This document shows, in pieces, positions 1 to 7,261 of a stretch of DNA of 12,903 nucleotides. Origin of the DNA: Dictyocoela muelleri (lineage: Eukaryota; Microsporidia); assembly GCA_016256075.1 (NCBI GenBank), contig SDVU01000487.1, forward strand, positions 1-12,903. The letters are read 5' to 3'. Position 1 is the first letter of the stretch, and every line of letters begins with the position of its first letter. The notes beneath the pieces were generated by a model. It worked only from the letters and a program-made list of their open reading frames with translations, made no database searches and had not been told where the DNA came from. The position numbers were made by a program, and so were the translations under genes.

Positions 1-2
1 AA

Positions 3-481
3 TCAGATCCGTTCAAAATAAAATGTGACATTTTAGTAAAACACTTTTTACAATCCAATGTTGACTTTTCAAATAATCATAAAGAATATTTTGCATTAAG
101 TAATAAAATAAAAGAATTGTTTGTCCAATTAGATAAGGAACAATTAAAGATAATGCCGTATAAGATTCAAAATCTTCTTGAGTTATTTCTTCTATATGTA
201 AATTCGACGGAAAATGATTTAAAACATTTAAAAGAATGAGAACTAAATTCCAGCCACATTCCCAAAATAAAGTCAGAATTGGAAATAAAATAAAACCACT
301 TACTTCAAAAATCGAGGGACTTAAAATTAACCCCCCCCAAAAAAAAAAAAAAAAAACAGCTGTAAAAGATCTTAGGATTACTCAATTAAAATCGAAAGTA
401 TATCGAGAACCTTGCGGGAATGACCCGAGACTTTTTGAGAAGTTAAAATCAAAAATAAAAAATAATGTGGACGAAAGATGA
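3..481 (+). other. Short open frames of unknown identity
   Basis: A frame open from the window edge runs from 3 to 239 and encodes about 78 residues rich in Lys, Leu and Asn (it includes EYFALSNKIKELFVQL). A second, Lys-rich frame starts at the ATG at 236, overlapping the first stop as ATGA, and ends at 481. I recognise no domain in either. They lie just upstream of the Ty3/gypsy remnant and could be a degraded upstream part of it, part of another element, or chance frames in AT-rich DNA. The homopolymer tract inside the second frame argues against a functional gene. No function is proposed. Confidence 0.2.
331..356 (+). repeat. C8-A18 homopolymer tract
   Basis: Eight C residues are followed directly by eighteen A residues. 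Such tracts expand by polymerase slippage and are also common sites of sequencing or assembly length error, so exact lengths here should be treated with caution. Confidence 0.9.
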
Positions 482-671
482 TACTGACAAACTTGAAATG
501 ATATTCAAAATAATAAAAATAAAAAAAACCCTACACCACGTAGACTTAAATAATGAATTTCTATTGAAATGTGACGTATCTGAAAAACCCATAGGTGCAT
601 TATTGACCCAGGGTGGGAAGCCAGTAGGAATATTTAGTAAAAAATACAACACTCAGGAAATTAATTATTGA
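465..671 (+). pseudogene. RT thumb / RNase H portion of Ty3/gypsy fossil
   Basis: The stretch starts with a WT-type motif and continues to a block with LLKCDVSEKPIGALLTQ and then KPVGIFSKKYNTQEINY. This corresponds to the Ty3/gypsy pattern in which a DAS-like acidic motif is followed by GAVLxQ and then by a KPIAYxSRxLNxxExNY motif at the beginning of RNase H. In an intact element this domain degrades the RNA strand of the RNA:DNA hybrid during reverse transcription. It is part of the fossil described for the whole element, and the remainder of RNase H downstream is not readable with confidence. Confidence 0.8.
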
Positions 672-999
672 ATACAGAAAAAAAGGCCTGCAATCTCAAA
701 AGTCCTTTTACACTTTAAACAATGCATTTACAATTCTAAAGTAACTATAATGACTTACAATAAAAATTTATTATTTAATGGACCCATGTTCAAACAATTT
801 AATCGAATAAAATTTATAATGGAGGTGTTTGAGTAAGAACTCAAACACATCATCGGAACAAACAATTCTGAGGCAGACTTCCTGTCAAGATTCTCATACA
901 AAATACAACCAACACAACCATTAAAGATTACAGACCAGTGATACCCACAAAACTGCTTAATGTCATGAAAGAATGTAGGAAAATAAATAACGAAAGTCT

Positions 1000-1165
1000 T
1001 CAGGATTTAATAGCTGGACTGAAAGAAATTCACAATGAATTACTTCATCCAGGCATATCTAAATTTAAACAAACTTTGTCGAAATATTTAAATATAAAGG
1101 GATTAAGTAAAATAATGCAAAATTTATGTACTGAATGTAAAATCTGCAATCAAGGAAAAGATTTA
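1000..1165 (+). pseudogene. Integrase zinc-finger (HHCC) portion of fossil
   Basis: The translated block reads as an H-x4-H start (HNELLHPG) followed about 30 residues later by CTECKIC, the paired cysteines of the integrase H2C2 zinc-binding domain. In Ty3/gypsy elements this domain lies directly upstream of the catalytic core and helps multimerise integrase and bind the element ends. The spacing and the LHPGISKF context agree with gypsy-type integrases. It belongs to the broken element described above. Confidence 0.8.
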
Positions 1166-1204
1166 TTTCACAATTTTTGAGTTACCACTTATGAATTTAA
1201 TGTA

Positions 1205-1570
1205 AACAGTCCAAGAGAAATGATAGGCTTAGACATAAAGGGACCAATCAAAGGATCACACTTAAAAATATCACAAAAATATGGTAAGTTTTATATTTTA
1301 GTTATAGTTGACATCTTTTCACGTTACACCTATGTTGTTTCCATTACTGATATTAATTCAGCTACGATATGCGATATATTAGAAAATTCTTGGCTAATAA
1401 AATTCGGTCCACTTATGAAATTGATATCTGATAACGGCCGACAATTCATTTCTTCAATTTCAAACCATTAGAGGAACAAATAAAATATCAAACACATAAC
1501 CTCTGCACCATATAATCCTACAGGCAATGGTATTGTGGAAAGGATTAATAAGGAAATCGGAATAGTTTAA
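1205..1570 (+). pseudogene. Integrase catalytic core portion of fossil
   Basis: The block shows the usual signatures of the retroviral-type DDE integrase core (rve): MIGLDIKGP with the first acidic residue, the hydrophobic ILVIVDIFSRY strand, the second acidic motif SDNGRQF, and further on PYNPTGNG with VERINKEI, where the third acidic residue of the DDE triad lies. This enzyme would insert the cDNA copy into the genome. It is a fossil and not an open gene. Confidence 0.85.
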
Positions 1571-1794
1571 AGGATAAGTAGAGGGTGTACACTTAATGAG
1601 TTAAAACAATATGTTATGAAGGTTAAATTGCACCTGCAACATTAACCTGGGTTATTCGCCAATTGAGATTTTTCATACGTTCCCATATTTAGAAAGAGTG
1701 ATAGAATTATTAAAACTAACTACAATAGTATAAAAAAATATCAAAATGCGAAGATTTTAATAAATTAATACGTGTAAAAAGAAGAAAATATGAA

Positions 1795-1972
1795 ATGTCC
1801 GAAGGTAGTAAAGTTTACGTGAAAACAAATAGTCAATACAAAGTAGATAAAAAATGGGATGGTCTATATAAAGTAAATATGGTATCTAGTAAAAAGAACA
1901 ATGTTTTTATTGAACAAAATAACAAGATAACAAGAGTTTCTATAAAAAATTGCCGTCCATTTAAACAGGGGA
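1795..1972 (+). pseudogene. Integrase C-terminal domain portion of fossil
   Basis: The sequence encodes a basic stretch beginning SEGSKVYVKTN, followed by KKWDGLYKV, and ends NCRPFKQG just before the polypurine tract. Ty3/gypsy integrases end with a GDxVxV..., K...GPYxV module (the GPY/F-type C-terminal domain), which this resembles. That domain contributes to DNA binding and multimerisation. Its position directly before the tract and LTR is where the family places it. Confidence 0.7.
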
Positions 1973-2290
1973 GAATGTACTGTTCAGTAGTTCGCACAGT
2001 AATCGTTTTAATGAAATTGTCGAGAACAATCGTGATAATTTGAAGGATGACAGGTGTGCGTTATTCGAGAATGTTCTAATTGCTGTCAAAAGTTTCATCA
2101 AAACTTGACAGGATTTGTAGTGATGAAAAAAAACATATAAGGAGCAAATGGGGCATCTCCCATGGTGAAAGGGAACTGGCAGGATGAAAACATTTTAAAT
2201 AAAGGTAAATTTAATAAAAACAAGTCTTTGATTATTTACCACCTGAGATCAGGTATGACCTTTTTGAAATAAATACATCGCCATTTTTAT
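1963..2290 (+). repeat. Polypurine tract and probable 3' LTR of the fossil
   Basis: A purine-rich run (AAACAGGGGAGAA, 1963-1975) is followed directly by TGTACTG at 1976. This is the usual junction of plus-strand primer and 3' LTR start in Ty3/gypsy elements. An AATAAA signal lies near 2268 and could serve polyadenylation within the LTR. The LTR end is not fixed: no second LTR is present for comparison, so 2290 is only a guess. Confidence 0.5.
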
Positions 2291-2443
2291 ATGTAAAAAT
2301 CTTTTTTGGCGTTTATTGACTTCTTTGCGCTTTTTTTAAACAAGATCTTTTTATAATTATTTTTTTTATTTTTTTTAGAATTTATCGAAAGCGGTGTATT
2401 GCTTTATCCGTTAAATAAATTTTTCTTAAACACGAATCTAAAA
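2291..2443. other. AT-rich spacer, nothing identified
   Basis: The interval holds T-rich runs and no readable coding, RNA or repeat feature. It may include the end of the 3' LTR. Confidence 0.5.
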
Positions 2444-2500
2444 GGGCCAGATAGCTCAGTGGTTAACACTCTTGAATGTAGAGTTTAAGTATCGTATTAC
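2444..2500 (+). pseudogene. tRNA-like / SINE head with polymerase III A box
   Basis: GGGCCAGATAGCTCAGTGG is followed by TTAAC. This has the form of a tRNA acceptor plus D arm and contains a good polymerase III A box (TAGCTCAGTGG). Downstream, ACTCT and AGAGT can pair around a seven-base loop in the place of an anticodon arm. A convincing B box or T arm (GGTTCGANNCC) and a matching 3' acceptor strand are missing, so this is not a working tRNA gene. It is most likely a degenerate tRNA pseudogene or the head of a tRNA-derived SINE. Confidence 0.5.
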
Positions 2501-2900
2501 TAATTCTGCTGACGTCACTCACTAATAAATAATGAGGGAATGACATTAAGCGGGCATAACTATATAATTATAGCATAATATACAGTTGTTCTAGTGTAGT
2601 ATGGCTGATTAAGACTTGGTATAATATGATAATGAAGCAGAAAGGACTCACTTAGGTGTGTGGGATGAGTTTTCGGCGCTTCTCGGCAAAAAGTAGTGAA
2701 AAAAAAAATTTATGAAAAGCCACAATTACCTGTATCCTGGTGAGTCATTTATAAAACGAAGATCGCGTATACAGCTGGGCTTCTGGGTAGCTAAAGAAGT
2801 GACGTATTATTGGAACACCAAGAACCTAAGGTCGCAGATCCAAGGTAGGAGACAGCTATCCGGGTTGGCAGCTATGAATGTTGTCAACATGTAATATATA
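2497..2900 (+). repeat. Interspersed repeat, left copy of an inverted pair
   Basis: The last 122 bases (2779-2900) match the reverse complement of 12782-12903 at about 84 percent identity by hand count, including CTTCTGGGTAGCT, GTGACGTATTATTGGAACAC and CCGGGTTGGCAG. Homology stops just after CATGTAATATATA in both copies, which marks one end of the repeat. The other end cannot be placed because the second copy runs off the window. The left part contains a TGACGTCA palindrome and a TATATAA stretch. It could be a solo LTR or the end of another element; the family is not recognised, and the left boundary is tentative. Confidence 0.6.
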
Positions 2901-3464
2901 AACTCGAAATATATCAAAAAATCAACAACAAAAAAGATTTTTTATAAATTAAACGAAATAATTAAATTATTTAAACTTACAGCATTATAATTTATCTATT
3001 TAAAATTTAAACTAATTATACAGAAATATTTTAATTTAAAGGTCAAAATTATAAATATTATAACTGAAAAATATATAAAAATATGGATATAAAATTGATA
3101 TTGTATTGCGCCTATACCTCCTTAAATATTTAAATAAATGACTAAATTTTTAATAGGTATAGGAGATTACTAAATAAGTAGATTATACTATTAGTTGACT
3201 TAATAGGAGATAAATTATATAAGAACAATTTTAAAACAAACTTCTGTCTTCAAAATTTTTTAACTCTAATTTTAACGCTTCGATTAACATAAGTTTCATC
3301 ATGCTAGAAGCAAGGAGCAAGACGAAGATTTATCACTCTTATGCACATATTTTAAATACGACCGTGTCACAAGATTATTGAGGGATACAAATATTCAATG
3401 CGATTATGATAACAAACTACGAAATGATCTTTTATTTTTTGATAACGCCAATAATCCCATATTT
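2901..3464. other. AT-rich interval without recognisable gene
   Basis: No coding block is recognised. A 9-bp inverted pair, CCTATACCT at 3111-3119 and AGGTATAGG at 3155-3163, could form a hairpin with a 35-base loop. The stretch lies between the interspersed repeat and the C-terminal end of the Tigger-like transposase, so it may contain the 3' untranslated part and terminus of that transposon, but I could not identify its inverted repeat. Confidence 0.5.
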
Positions 3465-4067
3465 TTATATGCTATTGCGTTTTTCTTTTAATATAAGTTG
3501 TTTCAATTTTAATATATGCACCACAACTTCAATATTGTTATCATTAAACGGAAATTTCAACTCGTTTAACATTTCAAAAGCATCAAATGACGTGATTTTC
3601 TCTATTTTAGCATCCGGTTCTGAATTTTCACTTTCTTCACAGTCAGAAATATTTTCTATGTAAATCAGATTTTTAATCAACAACTCCACGTTTTCCTGAA
3701 AGGAATCGTTATTTGCGCAGCAATTAACTTAAAAATATAATTTAAATTTTATATAATATCTGGATTTTTGTATTCTTCTATCAGTATATTTTTTAGTGCC
3801 TTTATCAAAGTATATACAGCTGTTGTCGTGGTTACATTTTCCAGTAAACTTGAAATATAACAAATTGAATCATATATTGATATATTTTTATTTAATTCTG
3901 TGGAATCAAGTTTTAGTTTTTTTATGATTATCAAGCTCAAATAATATTTTATTCGATATTTTTTTTTTGTAGTTAGCCTTGAAAGATATAATAAGCCCTT
4001 GTTCACACGGCTGAATTTTTGAAGTTACACCCGGAGGATAATAGAACAATTCAATGTTTGATAATTC
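3465..4067 (-). pseudogene. pogo/Tigger-type DDE transposase, C-terminal piece
   Basis: Read from 4067 downward, the minus strand encodes ELSNIELFYYPPGVTSKIQ and then PCEQGLIISFKANYKK, the hallmark LPPxTTSxxQPxDQGxIxxFKxxYRR of pogo/Tigger/jerky-type transposases. The third catalytic acid is Glu where the family usually has Asp. It continues with a basic stretch, then SIYDSICYISSLLENVTT (the family's A-W-xx-V-T helix), NCC, and an acidic tail (SDCEESENSEPD). The frame changes at a T7 run at 3920-3926, and a roughly 90-bp AT-rich stretch at 3728-3817 separates the VTTTTA and VNCC blocks. Upstream coding is cut at 4067 by an inserted element. In life it would cut and paste its own transposon. 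It is dead. Confidence 0.85.
4060..4067 (+). repeat. Target site duplication, left copy (GATAATTC)
   Basis: The octamer GATAATTC lies directly left of element copy A and recurs at 6258-6265 directly to its right. Both octamers encode the same ELS residues of the Tigger-like transposase on the minus strand, which independently confirms that they are one duplicated target. Confidence 0.85.
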
Positions 4068-4404
4068 AGTTATAGTAAAATAAAGGGGGGTTTGAAAATA
4101 ACGTGATAAGTTTAGAATAACCGGAAGGGTTGAAAATAACGGAAGATTCAATTTTTTTATATTTAAAATTTATTAAATAAAAAAAATCAATTAATGTTTT
4201 AATTATTTGGATTCAATTGTAAACTAGTTTTAAAAGAATGTTAAAATTTTAAATCTAGTTAAAAATTTATTAATAGATAAAAAACTATTTTTCAAAATTT
4301 CCAAAATAATGAGCACATGCATATTATAATGTTCTCTTTATTCGTACGTTAAATTTCCCACATCCTAAATCTTACACTCAAAAATAATCAATTCTTTGGG
4401 GTCT

Positions 4405-4476
4405 AGTTCTATAACGGGGGTTTGAAAAATAACGGGAGGTTTTGAAAATAACGGGGGGAAAATAACGGGGGGGTCG
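4405..4476 (+). repeat. G-rich subterminal motif array, left end of copy B
   Basis: Four copies of an ATAACGGGGG motif separated by TTTGAAAA-type spacers, at spacings of 18, 19 and 14 bases. The mirror array is at about 5850-5925, and decayed versions lie at about 4081-4145 and 6150-6240 in copy A. Repeated short motifs near the termini are typical transposase-binding sites; that role is inferred here. Confidence 0.8.
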
Positions 4477-4626
4477 ATATTTTTTATATTTAAAATTTAT
4501 TAAAATAAAAAAATTAATTAATTTTTTAATTATTTAGATTAAAATTTATTAAAATAAAAAAATCAATTAATATTATAATATTTAGATATAATAATAAACT
4601 AGTTTTAGAAGAATGTTAAAATTTTA

Positions 4627-5441
4627 GGTACTGAGTCCCCAAAATGACCCAAAATTAGACCCTTAAAAGGCAATCAAAAAATGATAAAGAACGTGTTTTT
4701 GAAATGATCTCGACGTGATATGAGCGGAAATCGAGTCCTTAAAATTTTTTGTTTAAAAATGGAAATATACACGACAAAAAAATCGAAGATTTTTTGAGAG
4801 TATATTTCCTTTTTTAGAACAAAAAAAATTTAAAGACTCGATTTCCGCTAATATCGCGTCGAGATCATTTCAAAAACACGTTCTTTATCATTTTTTGATT
4901 GCCTTTTAAGGGTCTAATTTTGGGTCCGTTAAGGTAAAAAATGGTTTTGTCGACATAACTATTTTTAATTTTTATATTCATGTAAAAGCCTATAAAAAAT
5001 ATAAATAAAATGATACATAATGAAATTATGATATTAATATTAATAAAATACGCTAAATATCATTTCTACAATGATATGATATCACATAAAATATTTAAGG
5101 CCTAAAAAATCTGTTAAAAATAAATTTAAAAAAATGGTATTTTAATGATTTTTTATCGTTATTTACACTAATGAATCCAATAGGGTAATCAAAAAAAGAA
5201 AAAAAAAAATTTTGGTAAGATAACGTCGTGATTACAGCAGCAATTCAGATTATAAGAAGAAAAAATATTTTTTTTGTTATTAAAAAGCCTTTTCCTAAAA
5301 TGGAAATATTTATAAGTTTCTTCCTTAAATTCTCGATTTCCGCTAATATCACTTCGAGATCATTTCAAAAACACGTTCTTTATCATTTTTTGATTGCCTT
5401 TTTTGGGTCTAATTTTGGGTCATTTGGGGGACTCAGTACCA
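4627..5441. mobile_element. MITE-like TIR element inserted in copy B
   Basis: Begins GGTACTGAGTCCCC at 4627 and ends GGGGGACTCAGTACC at 5441. It is flanked by AAATTTTA on both sides (4619-4626 and 5442-5449). The unoccupied target GTTAAAATTTTAAATC is visible in copy A near 4241, which confirms the 8-bp duplication. The terminal repeat is long, about 110 bp (4627-4740 against 5328-5441). A further inverted copy lies internally at 4828-4926. No transposase is seen. Ends starting with GG and an 8-bp duplication would suit the Merlin group, but this assignment is weak. Confidence 0.8.
4651..4926. repeat. Long near-perfect palindrome inside the MITE
   Basis: The left arm (AAAATTAGACCCTTAAAAGG onward) pairs with the right arm ending CCTTTTAAGGGTCTAATTTT at about 4920. 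Matched blocks include ACGTGTTTTTGAAATGATCT and its inverse. The arms are about 95 bp with an AT-rich centre. The extruded or transcribed form would be a long hairpin. Confidence 0.85.
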
Positions 5442-6257
5442 AATTTTAAATCTAGTTAAAAATTTATTTAAAGATAACAAACTATTTTTTACATAAATTG
5501 CAAAATAATGAGCACATGCATAATTTAATGTTCTCTTTATTTGATGTTAGGATATCAAATCCTTAATCTTACACTGAAAAATTATCAGTTCTTTTTATAT
5601 TTCAAGAACTATTCCTGGTTTAAGCTTGTTGCATTTTAATATGTTTCATAAAATAATAAATCATTAAGAGATTTTTATTTAAATAAATTTTAAATCTAAA
5701 TAATTAAAACATTAATTGATTTTTTTATTATAATAAATTTTAAATCTAAATATTAAAACATTTATTGATTTTTTTATTTTAATAAATTTTAATCTAAAAA
5801 TTAAACAATTAATTGATTTATTTATTTTAATAAATTTTAAACATAAAATATCGACCCCCCCCCGTTATTTTAAAAACCCCTCGTTATTTTCAAAACCCCC
5901 GTTATTTGCCAAACCCCCCGTTATCGAACTAGACCCGTTCTTTGTATATTTCAACAATTATTCCTGGTTTACGCTCGTTGTTTTTTAATCTATTTCATAA
6001 AAAAATTAAACAATTTGAGATTTTTATTTTAATAAATTTTAAATATAAATATTAAAACATTAATTGATTTTTTATTTTAATATATTTTAACTCTAAATAA
6101 TTTAAACATTAATTGATTTTTTATTTTAATAAATTTTAAATATAAGAAAAAAATTGACCCCACTACTGGTATTTTCAAACCTCCCGATATTTTCAAACCC
6201 TCGGTATTTTTTACCCTCCCCGTTATTTTTCAAAGCCCCGTTAAAATACCTAGATCC

Positions 6258-6265
6258 GATAATTC
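6258..6265 (+). repeat. Target site duplication, right copy (GATAATTC)
   Basis: Exact second copy of the octamer at 4060-4067, directly following the right end of element copy A. Confidence 0.85.
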
Positions 6266-6300
6266 TATATAAATAGGATGAACAGGTGCATTGTCTAGAG
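6258..6300 (-). pseudogene. pogo/Tigger transposase, middle piece (DNAP motif)
   Basis: Read from 6300 downward, the minus strand gives LDNAPVHPIYIELS. This is the second catalytic Asp motif of pogo/Tigger transposases (LLLDNAPAHP), and its last residues repeat the start of the piece at 4067. It is therefore the same transposase, cut on one side by copy A of the G-rich element and on the other by the hAT element that begins at 6301. With the inserted element removed, this Asp and the Glu of the QPCEQG motif would be about 30 residues apart, a spacing normal for the family. Confidence 0.85.
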
Positions 6301-6850
6301 CAGTGGTTCTCAAACTTTTTTGATGCGTGGACCCCCTTTTAATATTTAAATTTTCCTCGGGACCCCAAATGTTAAAAAATCTTAGAATTTCATAAAAAAA
6401 TCAAGGTCTTCTTCGGAACGTAGACCACACTGAAAAAATTTTTTTTAATGTAGTCCACTTTCACAAAAAAGCAAAATTTCGAATTATTTTATTTTTTTAA
6501 AAAAAAATTTACCCTTATGTTTTTAAATTAAATATAGCATTTTTTTAATTGACACCTCATTATGTTATTTTTAAGATTCTTTGATGATTAATGGAATAAA
6601 TATATGTATTAACTTTAATTCAGAAATAAAAATAATGATTTATAGCTTTAATAATTATAAATAAATATATTTAGATGTTCAAAGCGAGATTGCTAGAATT
6701 ATACTAGTAATAAATACTTTACTACCTATTAATAGTTTTTAATTTATATTATATTTCATACTTATTAAAACTTTAATTTTTCAAATTAATTGTTTGATCT
6801 ATGATTTGATTTAAGAAAATATAGCTTCTGTAAGAAATTTTTAGGTCTCT

Positions 6851-7055
6851 AACGGGTTATTCACCCTTCTGTATTTTGAGGAAATCGCACCCTTAAAGTA
6901 AATCACAAAATTTTAATTTTTAATAAGTATAAATTGGAAGTTATTATTACTATAACTAAAAATAACCCCGATTTAACGATTATTTTAAATAAGAATTATG
7001 TATTTTTCTCTTACGGAAGTCATTTCCTTACTAATAGGGCAGTGAATAGCCGGTT
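6851..7055. mobile_element. Possible old MITE inside the hAT element
   Basis: AACGGGTTATTCAC at 6851-6864 and the inverse of 7042-7055 (AACCGGCTATTCAC) match at 12 of 14 bases. Weaker similarity continues inward to a shared GGAAAT. The interior is AT-rich and non-coding. No clear target duplication was found, so the call is tentative. Confidence 0.4.
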
Positions 7056-7241
7056 GGTGTATTAAAAATTCATTAAAAACAATTTTAATTTTAAAAAAAC
7101 ATAGTTCTGTAAAATTTTATCCAAAAAATACATCAATAAATATTTAACATAAATTTTTTTATGTCCAAGGTAGTGAACTTTGATGCAGTCCACATTCAAA
7201 ACAAGCTTTAAAAATAAAATAAGCAAAAAAAACTGTAAAAT

Positions 7242-7261
7242 CGCCCACCATAAAGTGGGCG
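7242..7261 (+). other. GC-rich perfect hairpin
   Basis: CGCCCAC and GTGGGCG form a perfect 7-bp stem around the six-base loop CATAAA, followed by CCTTTT. It is conspicuous in such AT-rich DNA. No associated gene is visible. Confidence 0.7.

Larger units (their letters stand above)
465..2290 (+). mobile_element. Ty3/gypsy LTR retrotransposon fossil, 3' part
   Basis: Successive blocks match the 3' half of a Ty3/gypsy pol region in the order expected for this superfamily: end of the RT and start of RNase H, integrase HHCC zinc finger, integrase catalytic core, integrase C-terminal domain, polypurine tract, and the start of a probable LTR. Integrase lying downstream of RNase H distinguishes Ty3/gypsy from Ty1/copia. 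Gag, protease and the RT palm are not recognised in the window, and no 5' LTR is seen. The copy is plainly broken, with at least six interruptions by eye, and is old. The right edge is uncertain because only one LTR is present. Confidence 0.85.
4399..5936. mobile_element. G-rich-ended TIR element, copy B (inner)
   Basis: Bounded by GGGTCTAGTTCTATAACGGG at 4399 and its inverse (CCCGTTATCGAACTAGACCC) ending at 5936. Flanks are ATTCTTTG (4391-4398) and GTTCTTTG (5937-5944), a target duplication matching at 7 of 8 positions. The left end holds four AACGGG motifs with C at 4415, 4433, 4452 and 4466, and the right end holds the mirror set. Its internal sequence (for example AATGAGCACATGCATA near 5508, ATTCCTGGTTTA near 5612) also occurs in the two halves of copy A, so this is the same family inserted into itself. 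It is in turn interrupted by the element at 4627-5441. No coding region is recognised. Confidence 0.8.
4068..6257. mobile_element. G-rich-ended TIR element, copy A (outer)
   Basis: Non-autonomous-looking element inserted in the Tigger-like transposase and flanked by the 8-bp duplication GATAATTC. Its right end reads CCCCGTTAAAATACCTAGAT then CC. Its left end starts AGTTATAG and appears to have lost the first bases of the terminal repeat. Each end carries several copies of a TTTGAAAATAACGGGGG-like motif in opposite orientation, followed by AT-rich TTAATAAA-type repeats. Its body is split at 4398/5937 by copy B of the same family. No coding potential is recognised. An 8-bp duplication fits hAT, P or Merlin groups, but the ends do not look like standard hAT ends, and I cannot name the family. 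Confidence 0.75.

Noticed and set aside
2444-2515. Functional tRNA gene
   Set aside because: A proper T arm, B box and 3' acceptor strand are missing.
2712-2894. 60-residue open frame on the plus strand
   Set aside because: It lies within an interspersed repeat, has no motif, and the second copy at 12782-12903 does not keep the frame open.
3406-3663. 85-residue plus-strand frame
   Set aside because: It is antisense to the acidic tail of the Tigger-like transposase.
4068-4151. N-terminal part of the minus-strand frame 3906-4151
   Set aside because: These residues are read from the G-rich end of element copy A; transposase homology begins only at 4067.
5228-5449. 73-residue plus-strand frame
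   Set aside because: It is a read-through of the MITE interior and its terminal repeat, with no domain.
6301-6600. hAT transposase gene
   Set aside because: Only the terminal and subterminal non-coding sequence is recognisable; no RW or hAT C-terminal dimerisation motif was found on either strand.
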